From NCBI GenBank assembly GCA_964558295.1, contig CAZLDQ010000037.1, positions 1 through 34,293 of the forward strand: a DNA stretch of 34,293 bases. Reading direction: 5' to 3'. This document shows positions 8,198-15,646 of the stretch, one piece after another. The notes beneath the pieces are model-generated. The model did no database searches, was not told where the DNA came from, and worked only from the letters and a program-made list of their open reading frames with translations. A program made the translations under genes and the position numbers. Position 1 is the first letter of the stretch. The number at the start of each line of letters is the position of its first letter. This stretch comes from JBDKTH01 sp964558295. GTDB lineage: Bacteria; Planctomycetota; Planctomycetia; Pirellulales; Thermoguttaceae.

Positions 8198-8887
8198 ATG
8201 CCCAAATCGGCGGTTGTTCTTCTTTCTGGCGGACTCGATTCGGCAACCACAGCGGCCATTGCGCGGGCCGAGGGGTTTGAGCTTTACGCCCTGTCGGTCG
8301 ACTATGGGCAGCGTCACCGGTTTGAGCTGGAGGCTGCCCGCCGGGTGGCGGAGGCGTTGGGGGTCAAGCGGCATGTGATTCTCAGGGTCGATCTGTCCCA
8401 ACTGGGGGGAAGTGCCCTAACCGCGGCGATCGACGTGCCCAAGGATCGGAGCCTCGACCAGATGGAAGCCGAGATTCCGGTGACATATGTGCCGGCCCGG
8501 AATACAATTCTTCTGTCGTTGGCGCTGGGCTACGCGGAAGTGGTCGGGGCCGAGGACCTGTTTTTGGGGGTCAACGCGATTGACTACAGCGGCTATCCCG
8601 ACTGTCGGCCCGAGTTCATTGCCGCGTTTGCCCAACTGGCTCACCTAGCCACCAAGGCCGGCGTGGAAGGGCGGCTGCATTTTCAGATCCACACGCCGCT
8701 GATCGAGTGGACCAAGGCCCAGATCATTCGGCGGGGCACCGAACTGGGGGTCGACTACGGCCTGACCCATTCCTGCTATGATCCCGACGCTTCGGGGCTC
8801 AGTTGCGGACGTTGCGACGCCTGCCAGCTTCGCCGTCGGGGGTTTGCCGAAGCGGGCTTCGTCGATCCGTTGCCGTATCAGGCGTGA
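8198..8887 (+). CDS. queC: 7-cyano-7-deazaguanine synthase QueC
   Basis: 229 residues from the ATG at 8198; an upstream in-frame start at 8135 would add 21 unconserved residues that overlap the intergenic region. The ATP-pyrophosphatase P-loop SGGLDS is at 10-15. YVPARNTILLSLALGYAE and GVNAIDYSGYPDCRPEF are typical of the family. The zinc-binding cysteines are C193, C203, C206 and C209 (CYDPD...SCGRCDAC). QueC turns 7-carboxy-7-deazaguanine plus ammonia and ATP into preQ0, which QueF then reduces. queE lies downstream on the same strand, and queF is divergent. I see no preQ1 riboswitch upstream. Confidence 0.95.
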   Translation: MPKSAVVLLSGGLDSATTAAIARAEGFELYALSVDYGQRHRFELEAARRVAEALGVKRHVILRVDLSQLGGSALTAAIDVPKDRSLDQMEAEIPVTYVPARNTILLSLALGYAEVVGAEDLFLGVNAIDYSGYPDCRPEFIAAFAQLAHLATKAGVEGRLHFQIHTPLIEWTKAQIIRRGTELGVDYGLTHSCYDPDASGLSCGRCDACQLRRRGFAEAGFVDPLPYQA

Positions 8888-8900
8888 AACGAGGGGTGTA

Positions 8901-9050
8901 CGGAGAGGGAAAAAGGGAACAGAGAAGGAGAGAGGATACGTGAAGGAGCCGTCGTAAACAGCTTTCACCAGGCCACCGAACAGCAAGACGATTGCCCACT
9001 TCTCTCGCCCGCTTTCCTACCCCTTCCAGCGTATCCATTTTCCCTTTTCA
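8901..9050. repeat. Degenerate 7-bp-period purine/pyrimidine arrays, inverted pair
   Basis: The gap between queC and queE holds a purine-rich tract (about 8903-8937, with GGGAAAAAGGGAAC) and, near its other end, a pyrimidine tract (about 9031-9050, with TATCCATTTTCCCTTTTC). They share TTCCCTTTT and GTATCC in inverted orientation. The 7-bp period is weak here. I list it with the other heptad loci in this window because of the same arrangement. Confidence 0.4.
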
Positions 9051-9054
9051 ATCG

Positions 9055-9732
9055 ATGCATATCGCGGAACTATTTCGATCCCTGCAAGGCGAAGGACTTC
9101 TGACCGGCACGGATAGCACGTTTATCCGGGTGAGCGGCTGCAATCTGCGCTGCTGGTTCTGCGATACGCCCTATGCGTCGTGGTATCCGGAAGGGCAGAA
9201 CCTGTCCCTGGAGGAGATTTTTGCGCGGGTTGAAGCGTACGACACCTCGCATGTGGTGATCACCGGCGGGGAGCCGATGGTGTTTCGCGATCTGGTGCCG
9301 CTGACGGCCGAATTGCGCCGGCAGGGACGTCATATCACGATCGAGACGGCCGGAACCGCCAGCCTTCCAGTGGCCTGCGATTTGATGTCGATCAGTCCAA
9401 AGTTGTCGAACTCGACGCCTCGCGATCCCAAGTGGGCGGCGCGTCATGAACGGCTCCGGCATGCCCCGGAAGTGATCCGCCAACTGGTGGCCGAGTATCC
9501 GTACCAGCTCAAGTTTGTGGTCGATGCGCCTGCGGACTGCCAGGAGATCGAAGCCTACTTGCGCGAGTTTCCCCAAATCGACCGCACCCGGGTGCTTCTG
9601 ATGCCCCAGGGGATCGATCGGGGGGAATTGGCCGACAAGGCCCAATGGCTTGAGCCGTACTGCGTCGAGCAGGGACTGCGGTATTGCCCACGGCGGCAGA
9701 TCGAATGGTTCGGGCTGACGCGGGGGACGTGA
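9055..9732 (+). CDS. queE: 7-carboxy-7-deazaguanine synthase QueE (radical SAM)
   Basis: 225 residues from the ATG at 9055, where the conserved start MHIAELFRSLQGEG begins; the frame is open to 8992 but that part is intergenic-like. The radical SAM cluster C29, C33, C36 (GCNLRCWFCDTPYASW) and the GGEP motif at 71-74 are clear, as is the SPKLSNSTP stretch. It converts 6-carboxy-tetrahydropterin to 7-carboxy-7-deazaguanine. No Shine-Dalgarno is visible before the ATG. queD, the preceding step, is not in the window. The stop is 7 bases from the end of csrA, which converges on it. Confidence 0.95.
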   Translation: MHIAELFRSLQGEGLLTGTDSTFIRVSGCNLRCWFCDTPYASWYPEGQNLSLEEIFARVEAYDTSHVVITGGEPMVFRDLVPLTAELRRQGRHITIETAGTASLPVACDLMSISPKLSNSTPRDPKWAARHERLRHAPEVIRQLVAEYPYQLKFVVDAPADCQEIEAYLREFPQIDRTRVLLMPQGIDRGELADKAQWLEPYCVEQGLRYCPRRQIEWFGLTRGT

Positions 9733-9739
9733 GACCGTT

Positions 9740-9919
9740 TTACCCTGCTGCGATGCTGACTTCCGCCATCCGGTCAGCGATCTCCTGGCGGTGAATCGGT
9801 ACTTCGGCTGGGCCGCGGAATCCGAGTTTCACGCGACCGTGGGAGACTTCCAAGACGGTCACGGTGATGTCTTGGTCGATGATGATCTGTTCGCCCTTCT
9901 TGCGGCTGAGTACCAACAT
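9740..9919 (-). CDS. csrA: Carbon storage regulator CsrA (RNA-binding)
   Basis: 59 residues, the usual length. The conserved start MLVLSRKKGEQIIID, the VKLGFRGP strand and the RNA-contacting arginine in VPIHRQEI are all present. The start at 9919 follows a perfect AAGGAGGT (complement of 9925-9932). CsrA dimers bind GGA motifs in mRNA leaders and change translation or stability. Its own ribosome-binding site contains such a GGA, so self-control is possible. It lies downstream of the ABC permease on the same strand, with a 187-bp gap. No flagellar gene or fliW is nearby, although in many bacteria csrA sits beside them. Confidence 0.93.
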   Translation of the reverse strand: MLVLSRKKGEQIIIDQDITVTVLEVSHGRVKLGFRGPAEVPIHRQEIADRMAEVSIAAG

Positions 9920-10106
9920 GGTGAACCTCCTTGTTTGGAACCAGGGGTGGACCGAACCGCGGGAAGGCGGGCGGTCCAAGCCTCTGTGCGATCGAACGGG
10001 TCGATTGTTTGTAACATTTTCGTCTGAAGTAACTGACATTTTAACGCCGGCCGGAATTCACACAAGAGCAGTCTTTCAAGGGAGCCACGCAATCTGCTGT
10101 CTGGCC

Positions 10107-13100
10107 CTATTCTCCACGCAGGGTTTCGAGCACGGGGGCAGCGAGTGCTGCGCGCACGGCGGCCGAGCCGGCCATAAGGCCCACGACGAGCACTGCTAGC
10201 AGGATACCCGCCAGCGACAGCCAGGGGATCGCCGCCCCGCCGGTGAAGAAATGGGGCAAGACAGCCACCGCCGCCGCCGCGATTCCGCAGGCCAAGCCGG
10301 TCATCAGGAGACAGGCATTCTCCCAGAGCACCAATGCGGCCAGCGTGCGGCGGCGAAAGCCCACGGCGCGGAACAGGGCCAGTTCCCGGCGTCGTTCCAG
10401 AACGCTGCGCAATTGGACGGCCCCCAGGCCGAAGGTGCCCAAGAGAAACCCCAGCCCGCCGAGGGTTTGGAAGGTTGAGAGATAGGTGTTCTGCACGGCC
10501 TGCAATCGGGCCAGACGCCGGCCGGTCGTTTCGACCGTAAAACCATAATCGCCCAAAACGCGGCGGAGCACGTCCTGTACTACCGTTTGGTGGGCCGGGG
10601 GCGACTCGACGAGGAAATAGCGATAACCGCCGATTTCGGGGAAGTAGTGGCGGAAGGCCGCTTCGCTGATGAGCACATCTCCCTGCAACACGCTCCCCTT
10701 CAACAGTCCAACAACTTCCAGACGCAAGGGGTGCCCGCGGCCGTCGGTGATCTCGAAGGTTTCGCCCACCCCACGCCACAGATGGAGCGAATACTTGGCC
10801 ATGGCCTCGTCGAGGACGGCGGCCACGCGGGGCGTACCGTCGGGGTCCTTGTCCCACGGAGGTCCATTGTTCAAAAGCCAGGGGCTGACGCCACGCTTCC
10901 CCATGTCGATCTCGCGATACGCGGAGAAGGCGAAGCGATCGATCAAGTGGAGGTCGTCTGGCACACCGAGAAGTCGTGGTTGACTGGGCCGATAGAGGTT
11001 CAGACAACTGGCGTCTTCGCCCGGCTTGACGCGGAGGGAGAAGATCGTCGTCCCTTTCATGGCGGCCATGTCGTCTGACGAGAAGCCGAGTTCGGCCTGA
11101 CCGTGGGGCGTGTTGGGATCGAAGTAGATCGGCTGGTCCGTTTCGGCCACCAGGGCAAACCCGCCGTTGCCGCTGGGCAATCGCGGCGTCTGGGTGGACG
11201 GATCAAGGCGAAAGGCGCTGATCGAGACGATCAGGAACGCCGAGGCGGCAATCGCTCCGACGGTCAGCGTGCTCCGGCTCGGGTTTCGGGCCGCATTGCG
11301 CAGGGCGAGACGTGCGAGATTGCCCCGGCCCATCGCGATGGCCGGACCGGTTGCTCCCGAGTGCAAACGAGCGCGGAACGCTGTCACGCCGGCCGCCAAC
11401 ATCAACGTACCAGCACCGAAGAATACGCCGGCGCGGATTTCCTCGCTCATCGTGAACCCCGCGAAGCTTGTGACCAACGCGACCAAGACGAGCCCCCACG
11501 CGATCATTCGCCCCTTCGCCACACGTGTTGGGAGATGCGCGGCCGTACTCGTCTCGCCGGCCAATAGCTGCCGTGGGGCCATGCGACCGATGTCGCGCAC
11601 CGACCATGCTACGGCCACAACGGCCACGGCGACACCGCTGCCATAGCCGAGGGTCAGGCTCTCGGGCGTCCCATGCAGCCGGAGAAAGGGGGTGACAACG
11701 GCTGCGAGCCAGACGGTTCGGAGCCCAGTGAGCATCAAGGCCGCGTAGCCGATCCCCAAGGCAACGCCTACGAGGCTGCCCACGCTTGCGACGATCAGTC
11801 CTTCGACGGCAAACAGGCAACGAATGCGGCGCTGCCCGAGTCCCAGGGCCAACAGGATGCCTACCTGTGAAGCTCGCATCTCAACACCCAAGCGGAACAA
11901 GAGGGCAACCAGCATCACCGCCGCCAGGATGAGGAAGAAGCTGAGGCTCACGAACAGCACGCTAAACGGTGTCGTTCCGGCTGACGCGGCCAGGCCTTGG
12001 CGTTTGACCGGCTGGAATGCGAAGCCCAACTCGGCCGCGTGTTGGCCGAGCGAGTGTTCGACCGCGGAAGTCACCTCGAATGGGCCGGCTTGTCCACCGG
12101 GAGGGACCACCCGCAATGATGTGGTTTCGCCAAACCGGCTGGCCCACAGCGATCGGCCGGTGGGACGCGAGACAAACGCCTTGGGCGTGGCCCGATAGGT
12201 GTCCCAATACTGTTCGTCCTGCTTGCGAATCCGCTTGGCGTCGAAGGGGAAAGGAGGATCCCAGTCGGCGATGGCCGACTGGTCGGTGACGCCCGGGACC
12301 TCGGGCGTCAAGGCCGGATCCGCGGCGGGACCGGCCAATTCGGCAATGGCTGCCAGGCGGAATGCGGCCGTTGTTTCGCGGACTTCGCCGTCGGTGCTTT
12401 CCGGTTCGAAGTAGGTGACCCGAATCGTGTCGCCCGGCTTGGCTTGAAGTTCCCGGGCGGCCCAGGTGTTGAGCACAATCTCGCCCAGGGCGAGCCGCTC
12501 GATCGGTTTTCCCTCGGGGGTTGTGAGCGGCCCCAAGGGAGACGCGGTGGCGAGGTTGACGGCCGTGATCGTAGAATAGGGAATCTGCCGGTCGCCGCAC
12601 GCGATCGTGTTGGCCAGATAGGTCAAGGCCGGCTGGACGGTGTATCCCGACAAGGCTTTTTGGATTGCCCGTTCAGCGGCCGGCTCCAGGAGCATGCGTT
12701 CGGAGGTGATATTGAGGTAGCCCCGTGTGGTCGCTTCCACTCGAATGCCGAAATCGGCCAGCGTGGGTTTGAGAATCTGCGGCACAAGGGCCTCGGCCTC
12801 TGGCGACGGAGCGGTGGCCGCATTGCGACCGGCGACCAGAAGCAGGTTGGCGCGGCCGGGCCGTTGGAGCTGCTCGGCGAGCCAATCGAGGGAGACCATC
12901 GCGTTGCGGGGCAACTGCTGACTGGGTCGCAGATCGAAGCGGCCTGCCCCTGTGGCAGGCACGATGTGGCGGACGGTCAACCGATGCGATTGAACCGTGT
13001 CGGTTTTGCGTCCCAACGCACTATCGGGCGGAATGCTCGTGAGCCGCGGCAATCGCAGAATGACCGAATCGCCCACGACCGCGCCGAGTTGTTCGGCCAG

Positions 13101-13529
13101 CGGCTGGTTGAGAACAATCTCGCGCTCCTTGGGGAATTCTACCGGTTGGTTGGGGAACAACTCCCAAAACGCCTGGTTGCAACCGATTAGATTCACGCGC
13201 CCTGCCTGGGCCGGACGTTCGGAATCGGGGTGTTCCAGGCTGACTTGCAGGAGGATTCCTGGCACGGCGGCGGTGAAGTGTTGGGCGAACTGGGGTTGTT
13301 GGGCGAGTTCTTCGGCGAGGGCGGTGCGGAAGAAGCGGTCGGCCAAGAGCACCTCGTCGATCCGCCCAAGCCGCTGGAGGGTCAAGTCCCGCAGGCTGCC
13401 TTGCATCGAGTCGCCCACGAGCAAGGCCCCGGTGAGCACCGCCGTCCCCGCCGCGACGCCCAGCGCGACGGCCAGGTGGATTCGCCAATGATAGACGAGT
13501 GAGACGAGGATCAGACGCAATGCAGACAT
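10107..13529 (-). CDS. Very large ABC transporter permease, FtsX/MacB superfamily
   Basis: 1140 residues from the ATG at 13529 (MSALRLILVSLVYHW); a GTG at 13544 is also possible and neither has a clear ribosome site. After an N-terminal membrane helix comes a long extracytoplasmic domain, then a first FtsX-type membrane block (about 510-650, with LFVSLSFFLILAAVMLVALLF), three middle helices, a second extracytoplasmic domain, and a C-terminal FtsX block (ERRRELALFRAVGFRR, the coupling region). So two FtsX repeats and at least ten helices lie in one chain. Partner ATPase lies 63 bases upstream. Such transporters move lipoproteins, lipids or peptides across the periplasm or act on cell-wall enzymes. 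Adjacency to the terpenoid genes on the same strand may mean export of a lipid product, but this is speculation. Confidence 0.88.
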   Translation of the reverse strand: MSALRLILVSLVYHWRIHLAVALGVAAGTAVLTGALLVGDSMQGSLRDLTLQRLGRIDEVLLADRFFRTALAEELAQQPQFAQHFTAAVPGILLQVSLEHPDSERPAQAGRVNLIGCNQAFWELFPNQPVEFPKEREIVLNQPLAEQLGAVVGDSVILRLPRLTSIPPDSALGRKTDTVQSHRLTVRHIVPATGAGRFDLRPSQQLPRNAMVSLDWLAEQLQRPGRANLLLVAGRNAATAPSPEAEALVPQILKPTLADFGIRVEATTRGYLNITSERMLLEPAAERAIQKALSGYTVQPALTYLANTIACGDRQIPYSTITAVNLATASPLGPLTTPEGKPIERLALGEIVLNTWAARELQAKPGDTIRVTYFEPESTDGEVRETTAAFRLAAIAELAGPAADPALTPEVPGVTDQSAIADWDPPFPFDAKRIRKQDEQYWDTYRATPKAFVSRPTGRSLWASRFGETTSLRVVPPGGQAGPFEVTSAVEHSLGQHAAELGFAFQPVKRQGLAASAGTTPFSVLFVSLSFFLILAAVMLVALLFRLGVEMRASQVGILLALGLGQRRIRCLFAVEGLIVASVGSLVGVALGIGYAALMLTGLRTVWLAAVVTPFLRLHGTPESLTLGYGSGVAVAVVAVAWSVRDIGRMAPRQLLAGETSTAAHLPTRVAKGRMIAWGLVLVALVTSFAGFTMSEEIRAGVFFGAGTLMLAAGVTAFRARLHSGATGPAIAMGRGNLARLALRNAARNPSRSTLTVGAIAASAFLIVSISAFRLDPSTQTPRLPSGNGGFALVAETDQPIYFDPNTPHGQAELGFSSDDMAAMKGTTIFSLRVKPGEDASCLNLYRPSQPRLLGVPDDLHLIDRFAFSAYREIDMGKRGVSPWLLNNGPPWDKDPDGTPRVAAVLDEAMAKYSLHLWRGVGETFEITDGRGHPLRLEVVGLLKGSVLQGDVLISEAAFRHYFPEIGGYRYFLVESPPAHQTVVQDVLRRVLGDYGFTVETTGRRLARLQAVQNTYLSTFQTLGGLGFLLGTFGLGAVQLRSVLERRRELALFRAVGFRRRTLAALVLWENACLLMTGLACGIAAAAVAVLPHFFTGGAAIPWLSLAGILLAVLVVGLMAGSAAVRAALAAPVLETLRGE

Positions 13530-13590
13530 GGGGCGACGGAGCACGTTACGATCGTTCGAGTATCAGACCATCTGGAGCGACAACCCAACT

Positions 13591-13626
13591 TCTTATCCTT
13601 CTCCTTTCCCCTTTTCCCTTTCCCTA
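13591..13626. repeat. CCCTTTN 7-bp array overlapping the ATPase gene end
   Basis: Units TCCTTTC, CCCTTTT and CCCTTTC repeat with a 7-base period across the stop codon (13593-13595) of the ATPase gene. No inverted partner array was found in the short gap to the permease gene. Confidence 0.5.
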
Positions 13627-14321
13627 CACTCTTGCCTTCCTTGAGCGACCAATTCCTTGAGCACTCCTTCATCCAGTTCGACTTGCCGGTCCATTTGGTC
13701 GGCCAAACGGTGGCTGTGGGTGACAACGACGAGCATCATCTGTTCCTGGTGCTGGAGGTCGAGCATCAGTTGAGCGATTCGCTCGGCGGTGGTCCGATCG
13801 AGATTGCCGGTCGGTTCGTCGGCCAACAGAAGCAGGGGCCGGTTGATCAGGGCCCGAGCCAGCGCGACACGCTGTCGCTCGCCGCCGGAGAGTTCGGCCG
13901 GACGATGGTCGAGCCGGTCTCCCAAGCCGACGCGTTTGAGCAGTTCTTCCGCCCGACGGACGGTCTCCCGACTTGCCGAACCGTGAGGGAGGGTCGGCAG
14001 GAGCACGTTTTCCAAGGCCGAACATTGGGGCAACAGATGGTGGTCTTGGAAGACGAAACCGATCTTCTGATTGCGGAAGGCGGCCAACGCCGGTTCCGCC
14101 AATTCTGCCGGATTCTGGCCATCGAGCGTGATTTGGCCGCTCGTGGGCGTGTCGATCGCCCCCAGGATGCTCAACAGCGTGCTTTTGCCCGACCCACTCG
14201 GTCCCACAATCGCCAAATTCTCTCCGGCCGCTAAACGGAGCGAAATCCCCCGGAGGACCACGAGCGGTTCACCCCGTGTGGTGAATTGTTTCGTCAGGTT
14301 GTCGGCGATGAGTTGGCACAT
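13593..14321 (-). CDS. ABC transporter ATPase, LolD/MacB type
   Basis: 242 residues. Walker A GPSGSGKST is at 40-48, the Q-loop in FVFQDHHLLPQ, the signature LSGGERQRV from 144, Walker B LLLLADEPTGNLD from 163, and the switch His in VVTHSHRLA. It drives the large FtsX permease encoded just downstream. The last ten or so residues (REREKGKGEG) are encoded by a 7-bp-period CCCTTTN array (13591-13626), so the natural end of the gene has been overrun by repeat. No Shine-Dalgarno is visible before the ATG at 14321; the bases there are pyrimidine-rich. Confidence 0.92.
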   Translation of the reverse strand: MCQLIADNLTKQFTTRGEPLVVLRGISLRLAAGENLAIVGPSGSGKSTLLSILGAIDTPTSGQITLDGQNPAELAEPALAAFRNQKIGFVFQDHHLLPQCSALENVLLPTLPHGSASRETVRRAEELLKRVGLGDRLDHRPAELSGGERQRVALARALINRPLLLLADEPTGNLDRTTAERIAQLMLDLQHQEQMMLVVVTHSHRLADQMDRQVELDEGVLKELVAQGRQECREREKGKGEG

Positions 14322-14336
14322 GGGGGAGGAGTAGAG

Positions 14337-14516
14337 AGTGGTGGATCGTTGGATAGTGGATAGTATAGGTCAGCGGCGGGGGTGGGGAAATGGTGATCGG
14401 GCGGATAGTTGATGAGGATGGGGTTCGGGATTGTGAGTGGAGTACGATTGGGCCTCTTTAGCCACGGCACTTGTGCCGCGCGGAACTGTCTTCACCATCC
14501 ACCATCCACCATCCAC
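14337..14516. repeat. Inverted pair of 7-bp arrays (GGTGGAT / ATCCACC family) and a palindrome
   Basis: Left array: GTGGAT-type units at about 14339-14370 with 7-8 base spacing. Right array: three exact CACCATC copies plus CAC (14493-14516), which is the same family on the other strand. Between them CGGCACTTGTGCCG (14465-14478) forms a 6-bp-arm palindrome. The right array ends at the stop codon of the prenyltransferase-like gene. The two arrays could pair as the arms of a long hairpin. Confidence 0.65.
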
Positions 14517-15434
14517 TTACCACGCACCACTCATCACTCCCAATCCATAAAAGGTGTACTCTACATCGGCTTCGTCGTCCCAGACGCCGGCGCGGAAGCC
14601 GCCGGTGGGCGATTGGAGGGAGGTGGCGTAGCGCTGAAGGGCGGCCAGATCAATGGTCGAGAGGGCGTTGAGGTCGGCGAGGGCGACCAGACCGGTGAAC
14701 GTGCTCAACAGATCAGCCACGGGGATACGGCTGTTCGCCCGGAGCCCGCCTTCGGTCGTTTGCATCTGGGCGAGGAAGCCCGCGGCGCTCGGCTGGATGG
14801 ACTCTTCCAGGGCGCCGAGCATGCGGAGTAATCCGATAGCCGCAGCAGTCGGATTGGTGCCGCTTTGGCCGAGCGGAGCCAGTTCGACGAACCCGCCGTC
14901 GTCACGGCGACGTGAGGCGATCAGGCGAACGGTTTGCTCGGCGTTGGTCGGTTCAAGGCCCACCAACTGTTGGCAAGTGATGGCGAGGAACGTGTGGTAG
15001 GTGCTCGTGTGAGGACTGCTGTCGGTCTTGGCATAGCCTCCCTCGTCGCGCCAGAGCCGGGCGAGGTAATCGCGTACGACGGCTTGACGATCGCGGCCCG
15101 CGGTGGCAAACAGATCGAGCCCGGCGACCAGTTCCAAGAGGACCGCGCTGCCGATGAGCGAATAGAAATCGACGCTGGTTGGCGGGGCGTCGAGTCGGTA
15201 TTGGAGAAATCGGGCCGCCCGTTCGGCGGTCTTCTGGTTCAGTTCGCCGAGCAGTGCCAGGCCGCGCAGGGCGAAACTGGTGTAGTAGAGGTCGCTGGCT
15301 CCCTGGCGTCCGGCGAATCCGCCGTCTTCCCGCTGAAGGGCAGCGAGATACGCGGCGTGCTGATGCCGTACGGCTTCCGGCAATCGCATGGCCCCGAGGG
15401 CCAGCCGAAGCGATAGGTTTTCGAGGTACGACAT
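14517..15434 (-). CDS. Prenyltransferase/squalene-oxidase-repeat protein (protein prenyltransferase beta-like barrel)
   Basis: 305 residues from the ATG at 15434, which has GGAGG (complement of 15444-15448) 9 bases upstream; the frame is open to 15614. Repeats of the alpha/alpha-barrel type recur about every 50 residues: REDGGFAGRQGASDLYYTSF, RDDGGFVELAPLGQSGTN, TTEGGLRANS and PTGGFRAGVWDDEADVEYTF. The pattern is closest to the beta subunit of Rab geranylgeranyltransferase. In my hand alignment the zinc ligands Cys and His of that enzyme fall on Leu (ADLLSTF) and Tyr (DVEYTFYG), so a classical metal-dependent transferase is doubtful. It has no signal peptide. It follows the polyprenyl synthase gene after a 212-bp gap with repeats. 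Role unknown: a cyclase-fold or prenyl-binding partner is plausible. Confidence 0.75.
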   Translation of the reverse strand: MSYLENLSLRLALGAMRLPEAVRHQHAAYLAALQREDGGFAGRQGASDLYYTSFALRGLALLGELNQKTAERAARFLQYRLDAPPTSVDFYSLIGSAVLLELVAGLDLFATAGRDRQAVVRDYLARLWRDEGGYAKTDSSPHTSTYHTFLAITCQQLVGLEPTNAEQTVRLIASRRRDDGGFVELAPLGQSGTNPTAAAIGLLRMLGALEESIQPSAAGFLAQMQTTEGGLRANSRIPVADLLSTFTGLVALADLNALSTIDLAALQRYATSLQSPTGGFRAGVWDDEADVEYTFYGLGVMSGAW

Positions 15435-15570
15435 GATGAGGGGCCTCCGTACTGACGTCGAAACAACCAGAGGCTCAGGCAACCCACGGCACCACCGCCA
15501 CGACGGTACGGTAGCGTTTATGAAAATCAATGACCCGGAGTAAGGCGAATGCCCCCAGAAATAAAACGCG

Positions 15571-15643
15571 GAATGATGAATGCAGAATAACGGAGACCAG
15601 CAAGTCCAGATCATTCATGCTGCATTCGGCATTCATCATTCTG
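15571..15643. repeat. Inverted pair of 7-bp arrays (GAATNNN / CATTCNN)
   Basis: GAATGAT, GAATGCA and GAATAAC (15571-15591) face CATTCAT, CATTCGG, CATTCAT and CATTCTG (15612-15643, with one 4-base slip). The arms are close to complementary and lie between two genes of the terpenoid block. The remainder of the gap 15435-15570 shows no gene. Confidence 0.65.
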
Positions 15644-15646
15644 CTT

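Noticed and set aside
12444..13190. A 248-codon plus-strand frame inside the permease gene
   Set aside because: It is antisense to a frame with clear FtsX features and has no family resemblance.
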